Source: a virus
IMG/VR virus record: IMGVR_UViG_3300020167_000003
Location: 1 to 37,159 of that record
DNA length: 37,159 nucleotides
Reading direction: 5' to 3' (one strand)
The position numbers and the translations under genes are program-made. The notes beneath the pieces were generated by a model that had not been told where the DNA came from, did not search any database, and was given only the letters and a program-made list of their open reading frames with translations. This document shows, in pieces, positions 16,659-25,080 of this stretch (its first letter is position 1; each line of letters opens with the position of its first letter).

Positions 16659-18232
16659 TATCTTGCTAACATATTTACATCGTTTACGCTTTCTAATAAT
16701 GCCTTAGAAACCTCTTCTCTTATTGCTTGTGCGCTTTCTTTTAAGTTAGTAGTATTTACATTCAACGATTCAACTAACTTAGTAATATTTATTATTATTG
16801 ATTGTGGTTTTGTTCCGCTTATTTCAGTTCCGCTTCCGCTTTCTTTTTTACCTCCCTTAGCAGATAATGAACCTATTGATGCATTTGTTTCTGTTCCTAA
16901 TCCTGTTTTAAAATGATTTGCTAATTCCTTTTTTTGCATTTGTAATTGAGCAACAGCCCATGCAGCTCCTTTTTCTCCAGCCTTAACAGCTGGTTGTAAT
17001 TTCGCAATCGTTTTGTCTGCTCTCGATAGCATTTCATTGGTTGCCATTTTATTGGCTTCCTCTTTTGATTTACCCATCTTTTGATACGAAGCAGAAAGAG
17101 CGTCAACAGTAGACATTGTAGTTTTTAATGATGCTGTTGCATCCTTCGCTGCCAATGTTTCAAAGTTGCTAATGGTTTTATCCATCATATTATTAAGCCA
17201 CATAATAGCTGCAATCAAAGCGGTAACAGCAATAACTACTATTCCAATTGGGTTTAATTCCATTGCTAAATTTAGTGCGTATTGCGCTACCGTAGTTCCT
17301 TGCAATCCTGCTGTCATACTAACTAAAGCGTAAACAAATTTAGCACCTTGAACAGCTGAAATACTCCACATAATTGTGCGGTAAGCATACAAAGCAGTAA
17401 CACCTAATAATATATATTTTGTAAGTGTTCCAATAGTATCTAAATGACGAACAATAAACCCCATTAAATTAGTTAATGCGGTAACCACTAAATCAATGGT
17501 AGGTTTTAGCTTAACAAATAATTGATTTTGAAAATTCTGAAATGAATCTTTTAAATTTGATAACCTACCAGAAGTAGTGTTACTCATATTATTAAGAGCA
17601 TTGAAATAATCGCCACCTTGCGAAGCTGCTAGTTTTAACGCTCCTGTTAATTGCTCATAACTGCCTTGTTGGTCTTTTAATGCGATATGGTTTTTCTCGT
17701 AATATTTATTTAATTGAGCATACACGTTGATACCTGCCATACCAAACTGCTTAATATCAATGGCTGTAGCCTTACCAACGTTCTTAATTTGTTGTAAGTT
17801 TAAAACCATTCTTTGCAAGGTGTCCTCAGTTCCGCCTGTTGCAGCAACGGCATTCGCTAAAGCTGTAAAGTCCTGTTTAGCATCTTTTGCTGATAAACCA
17901 GTAGATATTAAAGCAGCATTTCCCTTTAATAATGTTTCAAAACTAAAAGGGCTTTTAGTTGCTTCTTGTTGCAAATCTTGAAACACTCTCTTTGCTTCGG
18001 ACGATGATTTTAACAAAGTTTTTAACTGAACTTCAGCCATCTCAAAAGATGCACCTGTTTCAATTATACCTTTTGCTAAATAAGAAATACCAATACCGCC
18101 TGCCAGTGCAGCCAATTTACTACCAAAGCTATTCATCTTACTATCCATTCGTGAAGTTGCATTTTCAGCATCCTTCATTTTATTGGAAAATAAATCTTTG
18201 AGCGAGAGGGTATATTGTAAATTCTTATCCAT
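16658..18232 (-). CDS. Tail tape-measure protein
   Basis: A 524-aa, largely helical protein with tape-measure hallmarks. It has an Ala/Gly-rich early segment (KLAALAGGIGISYLAKGII), the conserved-looking TLLKSSSEAKRVFQDLQ and ATKSPFSFETLLKGNAAL region, VGKATAIDIKQFGMAG, and membrane-like stretches near the middle (LNPIGIVVIAVTALIAAIMW). The length suggests a short tail. The gene directly follows the frameshifted chaperone gene, whose extended stop codon overlaps this ATG (TAATG). No peptidoglycan-cutting domain is visible. Confidence 0.88.
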   Translation of the reverse strand: MDKNLQYTLSLKDLFSNKMKDAENATSRMDSKMNSFGSKLAALAGGIGISYLAKGIIETGASFEMAEVQLKTLLKSSSEAKRVFQDLQQEATKSPFSFETLLKGNAALISTGLSAKDAKQDFTALANAVAATGGTEDTLQRMVLNLQQIKNVGKATAIDIKQFGMAGINVYAQLNKYYEKNHIALKDQQGSYEQLTGALKLAASQGGDYFNALNNMSNTTSGRLSNLKDSFQNFQNQLFVKLKPTIDLVVTALTNLMGFIVRHLDTIGTLTKYILLGVTALYAYRTIMWSISAVQGAKFVYALVSMTAGLQGTTVAQYALNLAMELNPIGIVVIAVTALIAAIMWLNNMMDKTISNFETLAAKDATASLKTTMSTVDALSASYQKMGKSKEEANKMATNEMLSRADKTIAKLQPAVKAGEKGAAWAVAQLQMQKKELANHFKTGLGTETNASIGSLSAKGGKKESGSGTEISGTKPQSIIINITKLVESLNVNTTNLKESAQAIREEVSKALLESVNDVNMLAR

Positions 18233-18710
18233 TACATATCTACTAATGTTCCGTTTTTTCTAAGCACATACTCTAATTCAGCTACTCTTTTAGCCCAAAT
18301 AGAATCACTTAATTTGTCCGGGTTGATATTAAAATAAAAGCGGATGAGAGCATTATTTTTAGCAATGTCATCATCCGCAATTACACCTTTAAACTTTTCT
18401 AATTTTTTTTTAGAACTGCTTTTTGTACAGATAACATTTCAACAATAGCTTCGTCTAAAGAAGCAAAAGCGTAATCGTTACTCAATACCAATTCTAATTT
18501 ATCGCCACCGATATAAAGGTTTTTTAATGCTACTTCGATAGCTTTTGCGCCATCTGTTCCTGCTAATTTACCTACTATATTGCGTGTTGTTCTGTCAGGT
18601 CTTTTTAGGTAAAGTGTTGCTACTTTCTCGCTGTCATCCTCGTCTAAGGGAACTGTCAAAGTAGCTACTTTACCATATTTTGCCTTTAATTCTTCTAAAT
18701 TTGCACTCAT
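18232..18710 (-). CDS. Tail assembly chaperone, -1 frameshifted long product
   Basis: If ribosomes slip back one base on the A-run at 18403-18411, the 103-aa chaperone frame continues for 57 further residues (starting KLEKFKGVIADDD, ending KNGTLVDM) to the TAA at 18234-18232. The total is 159 aa. The frame is open for its whole length and its stop overlaps the tape-measure ATG, so it exactly fills the otherwise empty 166 bases. This is the layout of the G/GT chaperone pair of long-tailed phages, where both products guide tape-measure and tube assembly. Confidence 0.8.
18399..18710 (-). CDS. Tail assembly chaperone, short (zero-frame) product
   Basis: A 103-aa protein: ANLEELKAKYGKVATLTVPL, then ATLYLKRPDRTTRNIVG and a helical C-terminus ending SVQKAVLKKN. 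It fits gpG-type or DUF4-style tail chaperones in size and place, between the tail tube and the tape measure. The frame stops immediately after a run of nine A, the slippage site. It would bind tape measure before tube polymerisation. Confidence 0.75.
   Translation of the reverse strand: MSANLEELKAKYGKVATLTVPLDEDDSEKVATLYLKRPDRTTRNIVGKLAGTDGAKAIEVALKNLYIGGDKLELVLSNDYAFASLDEAIVEMLSVQKAVLKKN
18403..18411 (-). promoter_or_regulatory. Programmed -1 ribosomal frameshift site
   Basis: On the minus strand a run of nine A provides the heptamer A AAA AAA in the correct phase (zero-frame codons CTA AAA AAA AAT TAG). The zero-frame stop TAG follows at 18401-18399. The -1 frame stays open for 57 codons. 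Confidence 0.8.
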
Positions 18711-18735
18711 GGTTTTATTTTGGTTTTAATTGGTT

Positions 18736-19164
18736 TTAAGCCCACTCAATATGAGATAGAATCAAATCTATCTCTACTGGTATTGAAGTATCGCCAGACT
18801 TCGCTGAACGTTTGTTAGTCATAAAACGTACGTTGCGTAGTTTATGCTTTACTGTCGTTAATGCTGCATCAATATATATTACTGAAATATCAAACTCTGG
18901 AATATCTTGTAAACGGCCCAACGGAGCAACAGCCATCAAAGCCTGTACCTCTTCCATCAACAAAGTGATTTTACCTGTTGGCTCTACTTTACCATATCCA
19001 CGAGATACAGGAAAACGTCCTGCACCATAAATATTTTCCATTCCTTGTTTCTCTTCGTAATCAATTGAAGTAACACCCACAACAGTAACACCTAAAATGT
19101 TAATAGCGATGTCTGCCCATTCGTAAGATTTTCCGTTAATTAACGGTGGTATTGGATAACTCAT
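18736..19164 (-). CDS. Tail tube protein
   Basis: A 142-aa protein of the size and strand pattern of contractile-phage tube proteins. It has INGKSYEWADIAINILG, then a TSIDYEEKQGMENIYGAG segment, RFPVSRGYGKVEPTGKITL and a C-terminal IPVEIDLILSHIEWA. It polymerises into the inner tube through which DNA passes. The gene follows the sheath gene by 19 bases and precedes the chaperone gene, the standard sheath-tube-chaperone-tape order. Confidence 0.82.
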   Translation of the reverse strand: MSYPIPPLINGKSYEWADIAINILGVTVVGVTSIDYEEKQGMENIYGAGRFPVSRGYGKVEPTGKITLLMEEVQALMAVAPLGRLQDIPEFDISVIYIDAALTTVKHKLRNVRFMTNKRSAKSGDTSIPVEIDLILSHIEWA

Positions 19165-19183
19165 TTTATAATGTTTTTAAATA

Positions 19184-20695
19184 TTAAACTGCTAATGCAA
19201 ATCCTACGTTTACAGTAATTGTTCTTGCAACACCTACTGGTACGATTTTAACATTAATAATTAAATTTGATGTGCTTAATATGTTTTGTGTTGGGTCGAT
19301 GATAACGCTATATGCTGAAATTTCTAAATCTCTTTGCATAACATCCAACGCTCTTGCACAAAGTGTCTCAAAGTATGCAATAACATCTTCTTTAATCGTT
19401 CCATCTGCATTCAACACAATAGGTGAAGCTAATTGTGGCAATAAAAACGCTCTTAACCCTCTGATTGCTTTGTTTATCGTTCTATTATTTTCAATATAAG
19501 CGTAATCGCTTGTTACAGGTATTGAAGTACTTGAACTATTAAAGAATGAACCCGATGCATTTACATATTTTTTAGCAAACACATATCCGTAAGCATCTAG
19601 TGATGTTAAAGAACCGTCAGATAAAGTAGTATATACTTGACCGTTTGCAAAGTTTAATACATTAAATTCTGTTGCTGAAATATCAAACTTTCCAACCCAT
19701 CCGATACACTCATTTACTGCTGCTAATGCTACCGTTCCTAAAACAGTACCAACACATCCAATAGATTTTCCTGTAGCTTTATACAATCTTAATCCTAATG
19801 CACCACCATCTTGACCAACAGTTACCGATACGTTCGCAGCAGTCAATAATCTTACACTTGTTAATGTAGTAATATCTGCTGTGCCTGAAATTTCAGCTCC
19901 GTAAATAGCCTCTAATGGCTTATGATTAGTGTAGTTAGTATTTAATATAGCTTGTAAAGTTGTTACTTGTGAAGTAGCAAAAACATTTGTTTTTTGATAG
20001 ATTCCGATTTGACGAATAACGCCTACTGAAAAATCTTGCATCAAAGTTACACTTGCAAATATGTTTGCATCCGCTGTTGCGTAAATACCTACATACAATT
20101 GTCCTTTTGGTTGTATTCTGAAAAACTCTGCGATATTATAATACATAATATCAATCTCAGAAGATACGCCTGCTACAACACTCTGTACTATCGTACCTGC
20201 TAATGTACCTACAATAGTAGCTACATAAGGTGTTCCCGTATTAAGATAAATACCTTCCCCCCCTGCTGCTGTAATTGTTACTACCGCTATTGCTGCAATA
20301 GCAGTAAAACCATGTGTTAAAGTTCCTAAGTTAATTTCAGATGCTAAACGTGTTGCTGCTGTTGTTGTTGAAACTACATCAGCTGTTACCTGCGTGTAGG
20401 AAGCTAGTGTAAGAGTACCTAATGTAGATGCAACAGTATAAACCATTGTATCTCCTACTGCACCTTTGTTTGTTACAGTAAATGTAGATGTGGATTTTGT
20501 TTCTCCTAAATGTGTGTTTGTGATTCCTAATGCTACTGCATCAGAAACGCTAAAAATCTTTTTAATTCTATCAGAAGAACTAAAGCCAGAAGGTAGCGTT
20601 GCGCTGTAATGAAGGTAGCCAGAGATAAAGTCTTCACCAGCTAATGGGCGACCTAAACCTCCTGCACCTTTTATAAATACTACATCATTTGCCAT
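19184..20695 (-). CDS. Tail sheath protein
   Basis: A 503-aa protein that fits the contractile sheath family (DUF2586-like, as I recall it). It opens with a short strand (NDVVFIKGAGGLGRPLAGED) and carries a variable Thr/Ala-rich insertion (about 65-175). Its conserved-looking C-terminal domain contains NNRTINKAIRGLRAFLLPQL, a DALDVMQRDLEISAY helix and a final strand VARTITVNVGFALAV, which would join neighbouring sheath subunits. Its presence defines the phage as contractile-tailed. It precedes the tube gene. Confidence 0.85.
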   Translation of the reverse strand: MANDVVFIKGAGGLGRPLAGEDFISGYLHYSATLPSGFSSSDRIKKIFSVSDAVALGITNTHLGETKSTSTFTVTNKGAVGDTMVYTVASTLGTLTLASYTQVTADVVSTTTAATRLASEINLGTLTHGFTAIAAIAVVTITAAGGEGIYLNTGTPYVATIVGTLAGTIVQSVVAGVSSEIDIMYYNIAEFFRIQPKGQLYVGIYATADANIFASVTLMQDFSVGVIRQIGIYQKTNVFATSQVTTLQAILNTNYTNHKPLEAIYGAEISGTADITTLTSVRLLTAANVSVTVGQDGGALGLRLYKATGKSIGCVGTVLGTVALAAVNECIGWVGKFDISATEFNVLNFANGQVYTTLSDGSLTSLDAYGYVFAKKYVNASGSFFNSSSTSIPVTSDYAYIENNRTINKAIRGLRAFLLPQLASPIVLNADGTIKEDVIAYFETLCARALDVMQRDLEISAYSVIIDPTQNILSTSNLIINVKIVPVGVARTITVNVGFALAV

Positions 20696-20707
20696 TTATA
20701 AATATTT

Positions 20708-20941
20708 TTATTTCGTTTTTACTTTTTTAGGCTTCTCATCTTCTGAAACAACCTCTTTAATTTTTTCTGTTTCACCTTTTACAACAAACCATGTCTTACC
20801 ATGTAATTCACAATGTGCCTTTATTGGTGCTAATTCGCTATCAAAATAAATAGCGTTATCAGATGTTACTATTGCCGAATTTTTATCTTCGATGTTGATT
20901 TTATTTTTATCAATAAAATCGAAAGCTTGTTCTTTTGTCAT
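20708..20941 (-). CDS. Small acidic/basic protein between capsid and sheath genes
   Basis: A 77-aa protein starting MTKEQAFDFIDKN at the ATG 20941-20939. A longer frame from a TTG at 20998 would overlap the capsid gene by 13 bases and run through the hairpin at 20957-20977, so I prefer the ATG. Residues 30-60 read as two strands (NAIYFDSELAPIKAHCELHG, KTWFVVKGE) and the C-terminus is rich in Lys and Glu (ending EKPKKVKTK). I do not recognise it; position suggests a minor head or head-tail joining role. Confidence 0.55.
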   Translation of the reverse strand: MTKEQAFDFIDKNKINIEDKNSAIVTSDNAIYFDSELAPIKAHCELHGKTWFVVKGETEKIKEVVSEDEKPKKVKTK

Positions 20942-20956
20942 TTGGTTTTTAAATAA

Positions 20957-20977
20957 AGGGGAGTGTTTAGCTCCCCT
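20957..20977 (-). terminator. Hairpin after the major capsid gene
   Basis: AGGGGAG and CTCCCCT form a perfect 7-bp GC-rich stem around a 7-base loop, 9 bases after the capsid stop on the minus strand. The following tract (TTATTTAAAAA) is only partly T-rich, so this may be a weak terminator or an mRNA-stabilising hairpin that raises capsid expression over downstream genes. Confidence 0.55.
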
Positions 20978-20985
20978 AATTAATA

Positions 20986-21915
20986 TTAAGATACCCAAGT
21001 TTGGATAATTGCTACAATTCCCTTTTGGTCTGTTCTTAACTTACTTGCTCCGTGCATAATTTCAGCTGAGAAAACAGAACCATAAAAAGTAGGATCGTTT
21101 TCTTTGTAATAAGAAGTAATAGAACCTAAAGCAGTTGCTACATATTTAGGGTGAAATGCTATACAAGCTGCGTTATCTGTTGTTGCAGTAGTTGTTACTG
21201 TACCATCAGCAGAAACTGCTTTAATAACTGGTGTTCCTGTATTGTCATAAACAAGCACATTTGGACGTAACATGATATCAAATCCGAATACTTTATTTAC
21301 AACACCACTAGGTAATGTAGGAGAACCGTAAGCGTATGCTTGTTGAACGTTTGCAATAGCTAAAAAGTGAGAGTTATATTCTGCACTTGTCATCAATAAA
21401 ACACGTCCATCCATTTGTACGTTATCATTATCTAAGATTGCTCTTGCTGATGCAATGTCATTTAATGTAATTGCTTTACGTGTTCCAGTTGCACCACCTG
21501 CTAATACTAATCCATCTGCTGATCCAGTTGTTCTCACTTGACGAGAAGCACCTGATGGAGCCCATGCGTAAAGAGTTTGATTAGAAACAACATCTCCGAT
21601 AGTATCAACCATGTTAGAAATTACACTCATACGTTTTGAGTACGAAATTTGTAAATCTTCTAAGTTTGTTACCAACATTGGGTCAGTAGTGTATTGGTTA
21701 AGCGAATATGTTAATTCACTATCAGTACGTTGAGAGATAGTTGCAGGTAATACTGCACGATTCTTTTGTACTGTTGGCTTCGCTCCTGCTTGTGGAACGT
21801 GTACCGTTTTGAAAACAACCCATGCTGAATGATCGGTTGATTTATTCATAAATAAGTTATTTTGGTAAAGATTTTCTTGAATATCCTTGCTCCAAATTTC
21901 TTGTTCTAATGCCAT
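20986..21915 (-). CDS. Major capsid protein
   Basis: A 309-aa protein with the pattern of HK97-fold capsid proteins of Mu-like and related phages. It has an N-terminal arm (residues about 1-40), an E-loop-like region (VQKNRAVLPATISQRTDSEL) and a spine-helix region. P- and A-domain segments follow, including SARAILDNDNVQMDGRVLLM and VFGFDIMLRPNVLVY, and the C-terminus is AEIMHGASKLRTDQKG. It would form the icosahedral head. It follows the prohead protease and a small decoration-like gene, the usual order. A GC-rich hairpin follows it. Confidence 0.85.
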   Translation of the reverse strand: MALEQEIWSKDIQENLYQNNLFMNKSTDHSAWVVFKTVHVPQAGAKPTVQKNRAVLPATISQRTDSELTYSLNQYTTDPMLVTNLEDLQISYSKRMSVISNMVDTIGDVVSNQTLYAWAPSGASRQVRTTGSADGLVLAGGATGTRKAITLNDIASARAILDNDNVQMDGRVLLMTSAEYNSHFLAIANVQQAYAYGSPTLPSGVVNKVFGFDIMLRPNVLVYDNTGTPVIKAVSADGTVTTTATTDNAACIAFHPKYVATALGSITSYYKENDPTFYGSVFSAEIMHGASKLRTDQKGIVAIIQTWVS

Positions 21916-21937
21916 TTCTTTATATTATTTTTAGTTA

Positions 21938-22279
21938 TTAATCAATTTGAATTTTTGCGCCCATAGGGATAAAGTTTGTTCCATCGAACCAAAAACCCTG
22001 ACTCCATGTTTTACCTGCTACACCTGTTACTACTGGTGCAACGATACCACTTGTAAAAGTGAATGTTTCTACTGCTGTTGTTTTCAACTTCATATACAAA
22101 CGAGAACCTACCAACAACTCGGATGATGGAGTGATTGTAATAGATGCGTTACCTGTTAATGTAGTTAAAGTGTTTACAACCGTTACAGCGTTTATTGCTG
22201 TGAATGCTGTTGCGCCTGTTGCTGCGATTACTAATGAAGTGTCTACTGCTCCAAAAGGTGATTTAAGTGTGTTTGCCAT
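21938..22279 (-). CDS. Small head protein, decoration-like
   Basis: A 113-aa protein, Thr/Val/Ala rich and beta-patterned (TLTGNASITITPSSELLVGS, LYMKLKTTAVETFTFTSG, ending GFWFDGTNFIPMGAKIQID). It sits between the prohead protease and the major capsid genes, where many phages carry a head-decoration or stabilising protein. No motif proves this. Confidence 0.55.
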   Translation of the reverse strand: MANTLKSPFGAVDTSLVIAATGATAFTAINAVTVVNTLTTLTGNASITITPSSELLVGSRLYMKLKTTAVETFTFTSGIVAPVVTGVAGKTWSQGFWFDGTNFIPMGAKIQID

Positions 22280-22282
22280 TGT

Positions 22283-23395
22283 TTAGTTTGCTTTTTTATA
22301 GAATGAATTAAATAGTTCTGTGTATAATTCTGGTGATTCGTTTTTCATTTCTGCTAACCCTTTTTCGTCTTTCTTTTCCCAATCTCTGATAGTCCATTCT
22401 GAACGGTCTTCATTGCCTTTCTTAGTTGATACATTTTTTAGGTCGAAAACTTTAGTAGCATTTTTAACTACTGAAATTTTAGATAAAGCATTTGTAACGA
22501 AAGAAAAGTTTAGAATAGCATTGGTGATATACTCATCTTTTTCTGATTCTAAAATTTTCTTTTCTTTGATAGCGTTTTCCACTAACAATGTCGCATCTGA
22601 TTTAAGTTTTTCTTTAGCAATATCTGCTAAGGCTGTTTCTTTAGCTTCAAATTCTGCTACTTTATCTTTCAATGCTTGATTCTCTTCTTTCAAAGAAGTA
22701 ATCTCTGTTTCTTTTGATTCGATAGCTACAATAGCCTCATCTTCATTTTTAACAGAAAGTTTATTAAATACTTTTTCCATTTTAGGATTGTTGTTTATTA
22801 ATTTATTGTATACAAGAGCCATATTTTGTAAGCTCTCTTTATTTACTTTAATTTTCTTTGCACTTGTAATAACCTCATCTACCATTCCGCTATTCAGAGC
22901 CTCTGATGCTGTCATCCACGTTTCCTTATTCATCATAGCCGTAATATCATCTGCGCTTTTTGATGTTCTGTTGCTTAGTATTTTGCAAATTGTACCGTTT
23001 ACTAAGTTTAACATCTCTTTGTCATCCGAACCACTAGCGTTATGCATCATTAATGTTCCGTAGTCCATCATATAGCACTTTTTACCTGCTACTGCAATAA
23101 CTCCTGCAATAGAAGCGGCTAATCCATCAATATAAGTATTACAAGGAACTTTACTATTCAATATTGCACTTACTATTCCATACCCATCAATCACATTGCC
23201 ACCAACTGAGTTAATTCTTACGTTAATCTTTGAGCAGTTTTCTTGTAAGTACTGCATTTCGTATGCGAAAGAACTTCCTGAAATCCCATAAACTACATTT
23301 CCTTCTGCATCAACCGAATTACCTATTTGAGAGTAGAGTAAAATTGTGCCTTCACCATCTGCAATATTTTGTATGTAATTAAATTTTTCGATAAT
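22283..23395 (-). CDS. Clp-type prohead protease with scaffold-like C-terminus; non-canonical start
   Basis: A ClpP/S14-fold protease followed by a helical, Glu/Lys-rich scaffold-like region. From the ATG at 23257 the protein would be 324 aa, with INSVGGNV (oxyanion strand), a DGLAASIAGVIAVAG serine helix and LMMHNAS with the catalytic-type His. The open frame continues upstream to a stop at 23404-23402. It encodes an obvious first ClpP strand pair (GTILLYSQIG, then YGISGSSFAYEM) that an ATG-23257 start would remove. No ATG, GTG or TTG lies in that segment; ATT (23395) or ATC (23392) is the best start, giving 370 or 369 aa. Its job is to mature the prohead and possibly act as scaffold. Confidence 0.75.
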   Translation of the reverse strand: MIEKFNYIQNIADGEGTILLYSQIGNSVDAEGNVVYGISGSSFAYEMQYLQENCSKINVRINSVGGNVIDGYGIVSAILNSKVPCNTYIDGLAASIAGVIAVAGKKCYMMDYGTLMMHNASGSDDKEMLNLVNGTICKILSNRTSKSADDITAMMNKETWMTASEALNSGMVDEVITSAKKIKVNKESLQNMALVYNKLINNNPKMEKVFNKLSVKNEDEAIVAIESKETEITSLKEENQALKDKVAEFEAKETALADIAKEKLKSDATLLVENAIKEKKILESEKDEYITNAILNFSFVTNALSKISVVKNATKVFDLKNVSTKKGNEDRSEWTIRDWEKKDEKGLAEMKNESPELYTELFNSFYKKAN

Positions 23396-23450
23396 ACAAT
23401 ATTATTACAATAATTTATTTATATTTACACACTGTAACACTATTATATCT

Positions 23451-23687
23451 ATGAGCGAGAAAACCGATAGAAAACAGACCCTCAAAAAGCTATCCTACAA
23501 CATCCGAATAACTACATTCGTGAAAGGAAAAACAAAGAACGATTTTATTGATGATTGCCTACATCGTAGTAATGGCGAATCTCAAAACGCTAAACAAATA
23601 ATTCAACTTCACTATTTAATATTAGAAAAATTCCCATCTTTAAAAGGCAAAGAGTTTAACGATATACTTTCTAATCTACATATTTAA
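23451..23687 (+). CDS. Small plus-strand gene inside the late block (moron-like)
   Basis: A 78-aa, Lys-rich, helical-looking protein (SEKTDRKQTLKKLSYNIRI at the start; ending GKEFNDILSNLHI) that I do not recognise. It is the only convincing plus-strand gene between 5834 and 31985. It lies between the protease gene and the 245-aa structural gene, whose 3' end it overlaps by 17 bases. An independent plus-strand transcript would be needed; the A/T-rich upstream DNA has TATATTTA, one base off the TAnnTTTG box. The layout fits a moron with its own control. Confidence 0.6.
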   Translation: MSEKTDRKQTLKKLSYNIRITTFVKGKTKNDFIDDCLHRSNGESQNAKQIIQLHYLILEKFPSLKGKEFNDILSNLHI

Positions 23688-24408
23688 TAGTGATATAAGC
23701 CGTTGCATTGTTGTACCCTGCAGCATCAAATTCGCCCCCTATTCTTTTATCTAGAGTTATTGCTCCACCAACAGTTATCCTCCCATTAGCATCAGGAAAA
23801 CTTCCTGATGTAGCATAATTATTTCCTGTCAATGGCGATAATGCACTACCAGCATTATTCATTATTACAACATCTATTCCCCGTATTTTACTTAATGTCA
23901 ATCCATGAGTAACTGTTATCTGTGGGACGGTGTCCATATCCCAACCAGTAGAGGTAATCAATTTCTCTCTTAACTTAACTGTTGGTTGTTGGCAAAATAT
24001 TAAAGTAGATAAAAGAAATCCACCTGCTGCAACGTCTTGAATTTTTAACTTTCTTACATTATGAACATTTCTTGCAATGCCATCTGAAAATGTTAAAGGG
24101 TCTGCTACACCATCATTTGTAACATCTACTAATAAACGTGCAGGATTTGCATATCCAGTAATATCTGCACCACTACAATAATACAACTCGCCATTGTAAA
24201 AAATGTAACCAGTAAAGTAAATGTTTCCTGCGTTTGTCAATCCAGATAACACATACCCCTTTGCTGTATCGTAAGAATCCCCTACGATATACATACAAAC
24301 TCCTGTTATCATATCCTTATCTGCATCTTGCAAAAATTTTAATGAGCGAGATGTAAATGGCTGTAATATCGATGGGTCTACGACAAATCCTGTATCTATT
24401 TTATTCAT
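23671..24408 (-). CDS. Hypothetical tail/baseplate-associated structural protein
   Basis: A 245-aa protein. The N-terminus reads IDTGFVVDPSILQPFTSRSL, followed by beta-patterned stretches (GYVLSGLTNAG, GYIFYNGELYYCSG) and a C-terminal domain ending GYNNATAYITIKYVD. It lies 3 bases after the gpI-like gene. In Mu-type modules this slot holds a tail fibre or its base, so it may be a short fibre or collar protein. No catalytic motif is seen. Confidence 0.55.
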   Translation of the reverse strand: MNKIDTGFVVDPSILQPFTSRSLKFLQDADKDMITGVCMYIVGDSYDTAKGYVLSGLTNAGNIYFTGYIFYNGELYYCSGADITGYANPARLLVDVTNDGVADPLTFSDGIARNVHNVRKLKIQDVAAGGFLLSTLIFCQQPTVKLREKLITSTGWDMDTVPQITVTHGLTLSKIRGIDVVIMNNAGSALSPLTGNNYATSGSFPDANGRITVGGAITLDKRIGGEFDAAGYNNATAYITIKYVD

Positions 24409-24411
24409 TTT

Positions 24412-25080
24412 CTAATATGTTATTACGTTATAAATCATTCCTACTAAATTATATTGGTCTGCAAAATTTCTTATTGCCTGTTCTCTATTTGCTGTCGTGC
24501 TTCCTTGTGCATTAAACACTAATACAGGAACGTAAATAGTATAATCATAACTTGTTGTTATTGTGTATGTACTACCCATATACGAAGGACTAAAAAAAGA
24601 ATCACTCGCCATAAGCCCTGATAGATCACCACTTTCAGCTAACAAAAATCCATCAGGCACAACAATATTATTTATTATATAAATTTGTGGGTCGCCAACA
24701 GGAACGAAAAACCATTTATTTAAAGCGTATTCAAATACTTTTTTTTGTGCATTATATTTTATTCGCTCTCTTGCTCCAATAAAATTATCATTAATCTTTA
24801 CCCATGATACTGTATCATATGGTAGTATTCCAGTTGCATTTACTAAGCATTGGTACACTTTTCTATCAGAATAAACAACTATATCTCCTTTTACATAAGC
24901 AGTTGATATATCAAAAATTGCAAAGAAAGAACCATCTGCGTATTCAACAAATATTCGTTTCCACAACCATTGAATAGGACTAAGCAATACTTTTAACCAT
25001 GCTAAATGCTTCTTGTTTCGCAAAGAAGGTGGAAGCAATTTCTCACTAATGTAATTCGTACTATATGTATAAATGCTCAT
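24412..25080 (-). CDS. Baseplate protein, gpI / Mu gp48-like position, with carbohydrate-binding-like module
   Basis: A 222-aa protein placed directly after baseplate J, the slot of gpI/gp48. Residues about 1-50 form a Trp-rich helical start (AWLKVLLSPIQWLWKRIFVE). Residues about 55-97 match the chitin-binding-like pattern also found twice in the gp36-like protein (STAYVKGDIVVYSDRKVYQC, then ILPYDTVSW). The C-terminus has NREQAIRNFADQYNLVG. It would sit in the outer baseplate and might contact surface sugars. Confidence 0.6.
   Translation of the reverse strand: MSIYTYSTNYISEKLLPPSLRNKKHLAWLKVLLSPIQWLWKRIFVEYADGSFFAIFDISTAYVKGDIVVYSDRKVYQCLVNATGILPYDTVSWVKINDNFIGARERIKYNAQKKVFEYALNKWFFVPVGDPQIYIINNIVVPDGFLLAESGDLSGLMASDSFFSPSYMGSTYTITTSYDYTIYVPVLVFNAQGSTTANREQAIRNFADQYNLVGMIYNVITY

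Noticed and set aside
20942-20998. TTG start at 20998 for the small gene after the capsid
   Set aside because: It would overlap the capsid gene by 13 bases and run through a 7-bp hairpin; the ATG at 20941 is a better start.
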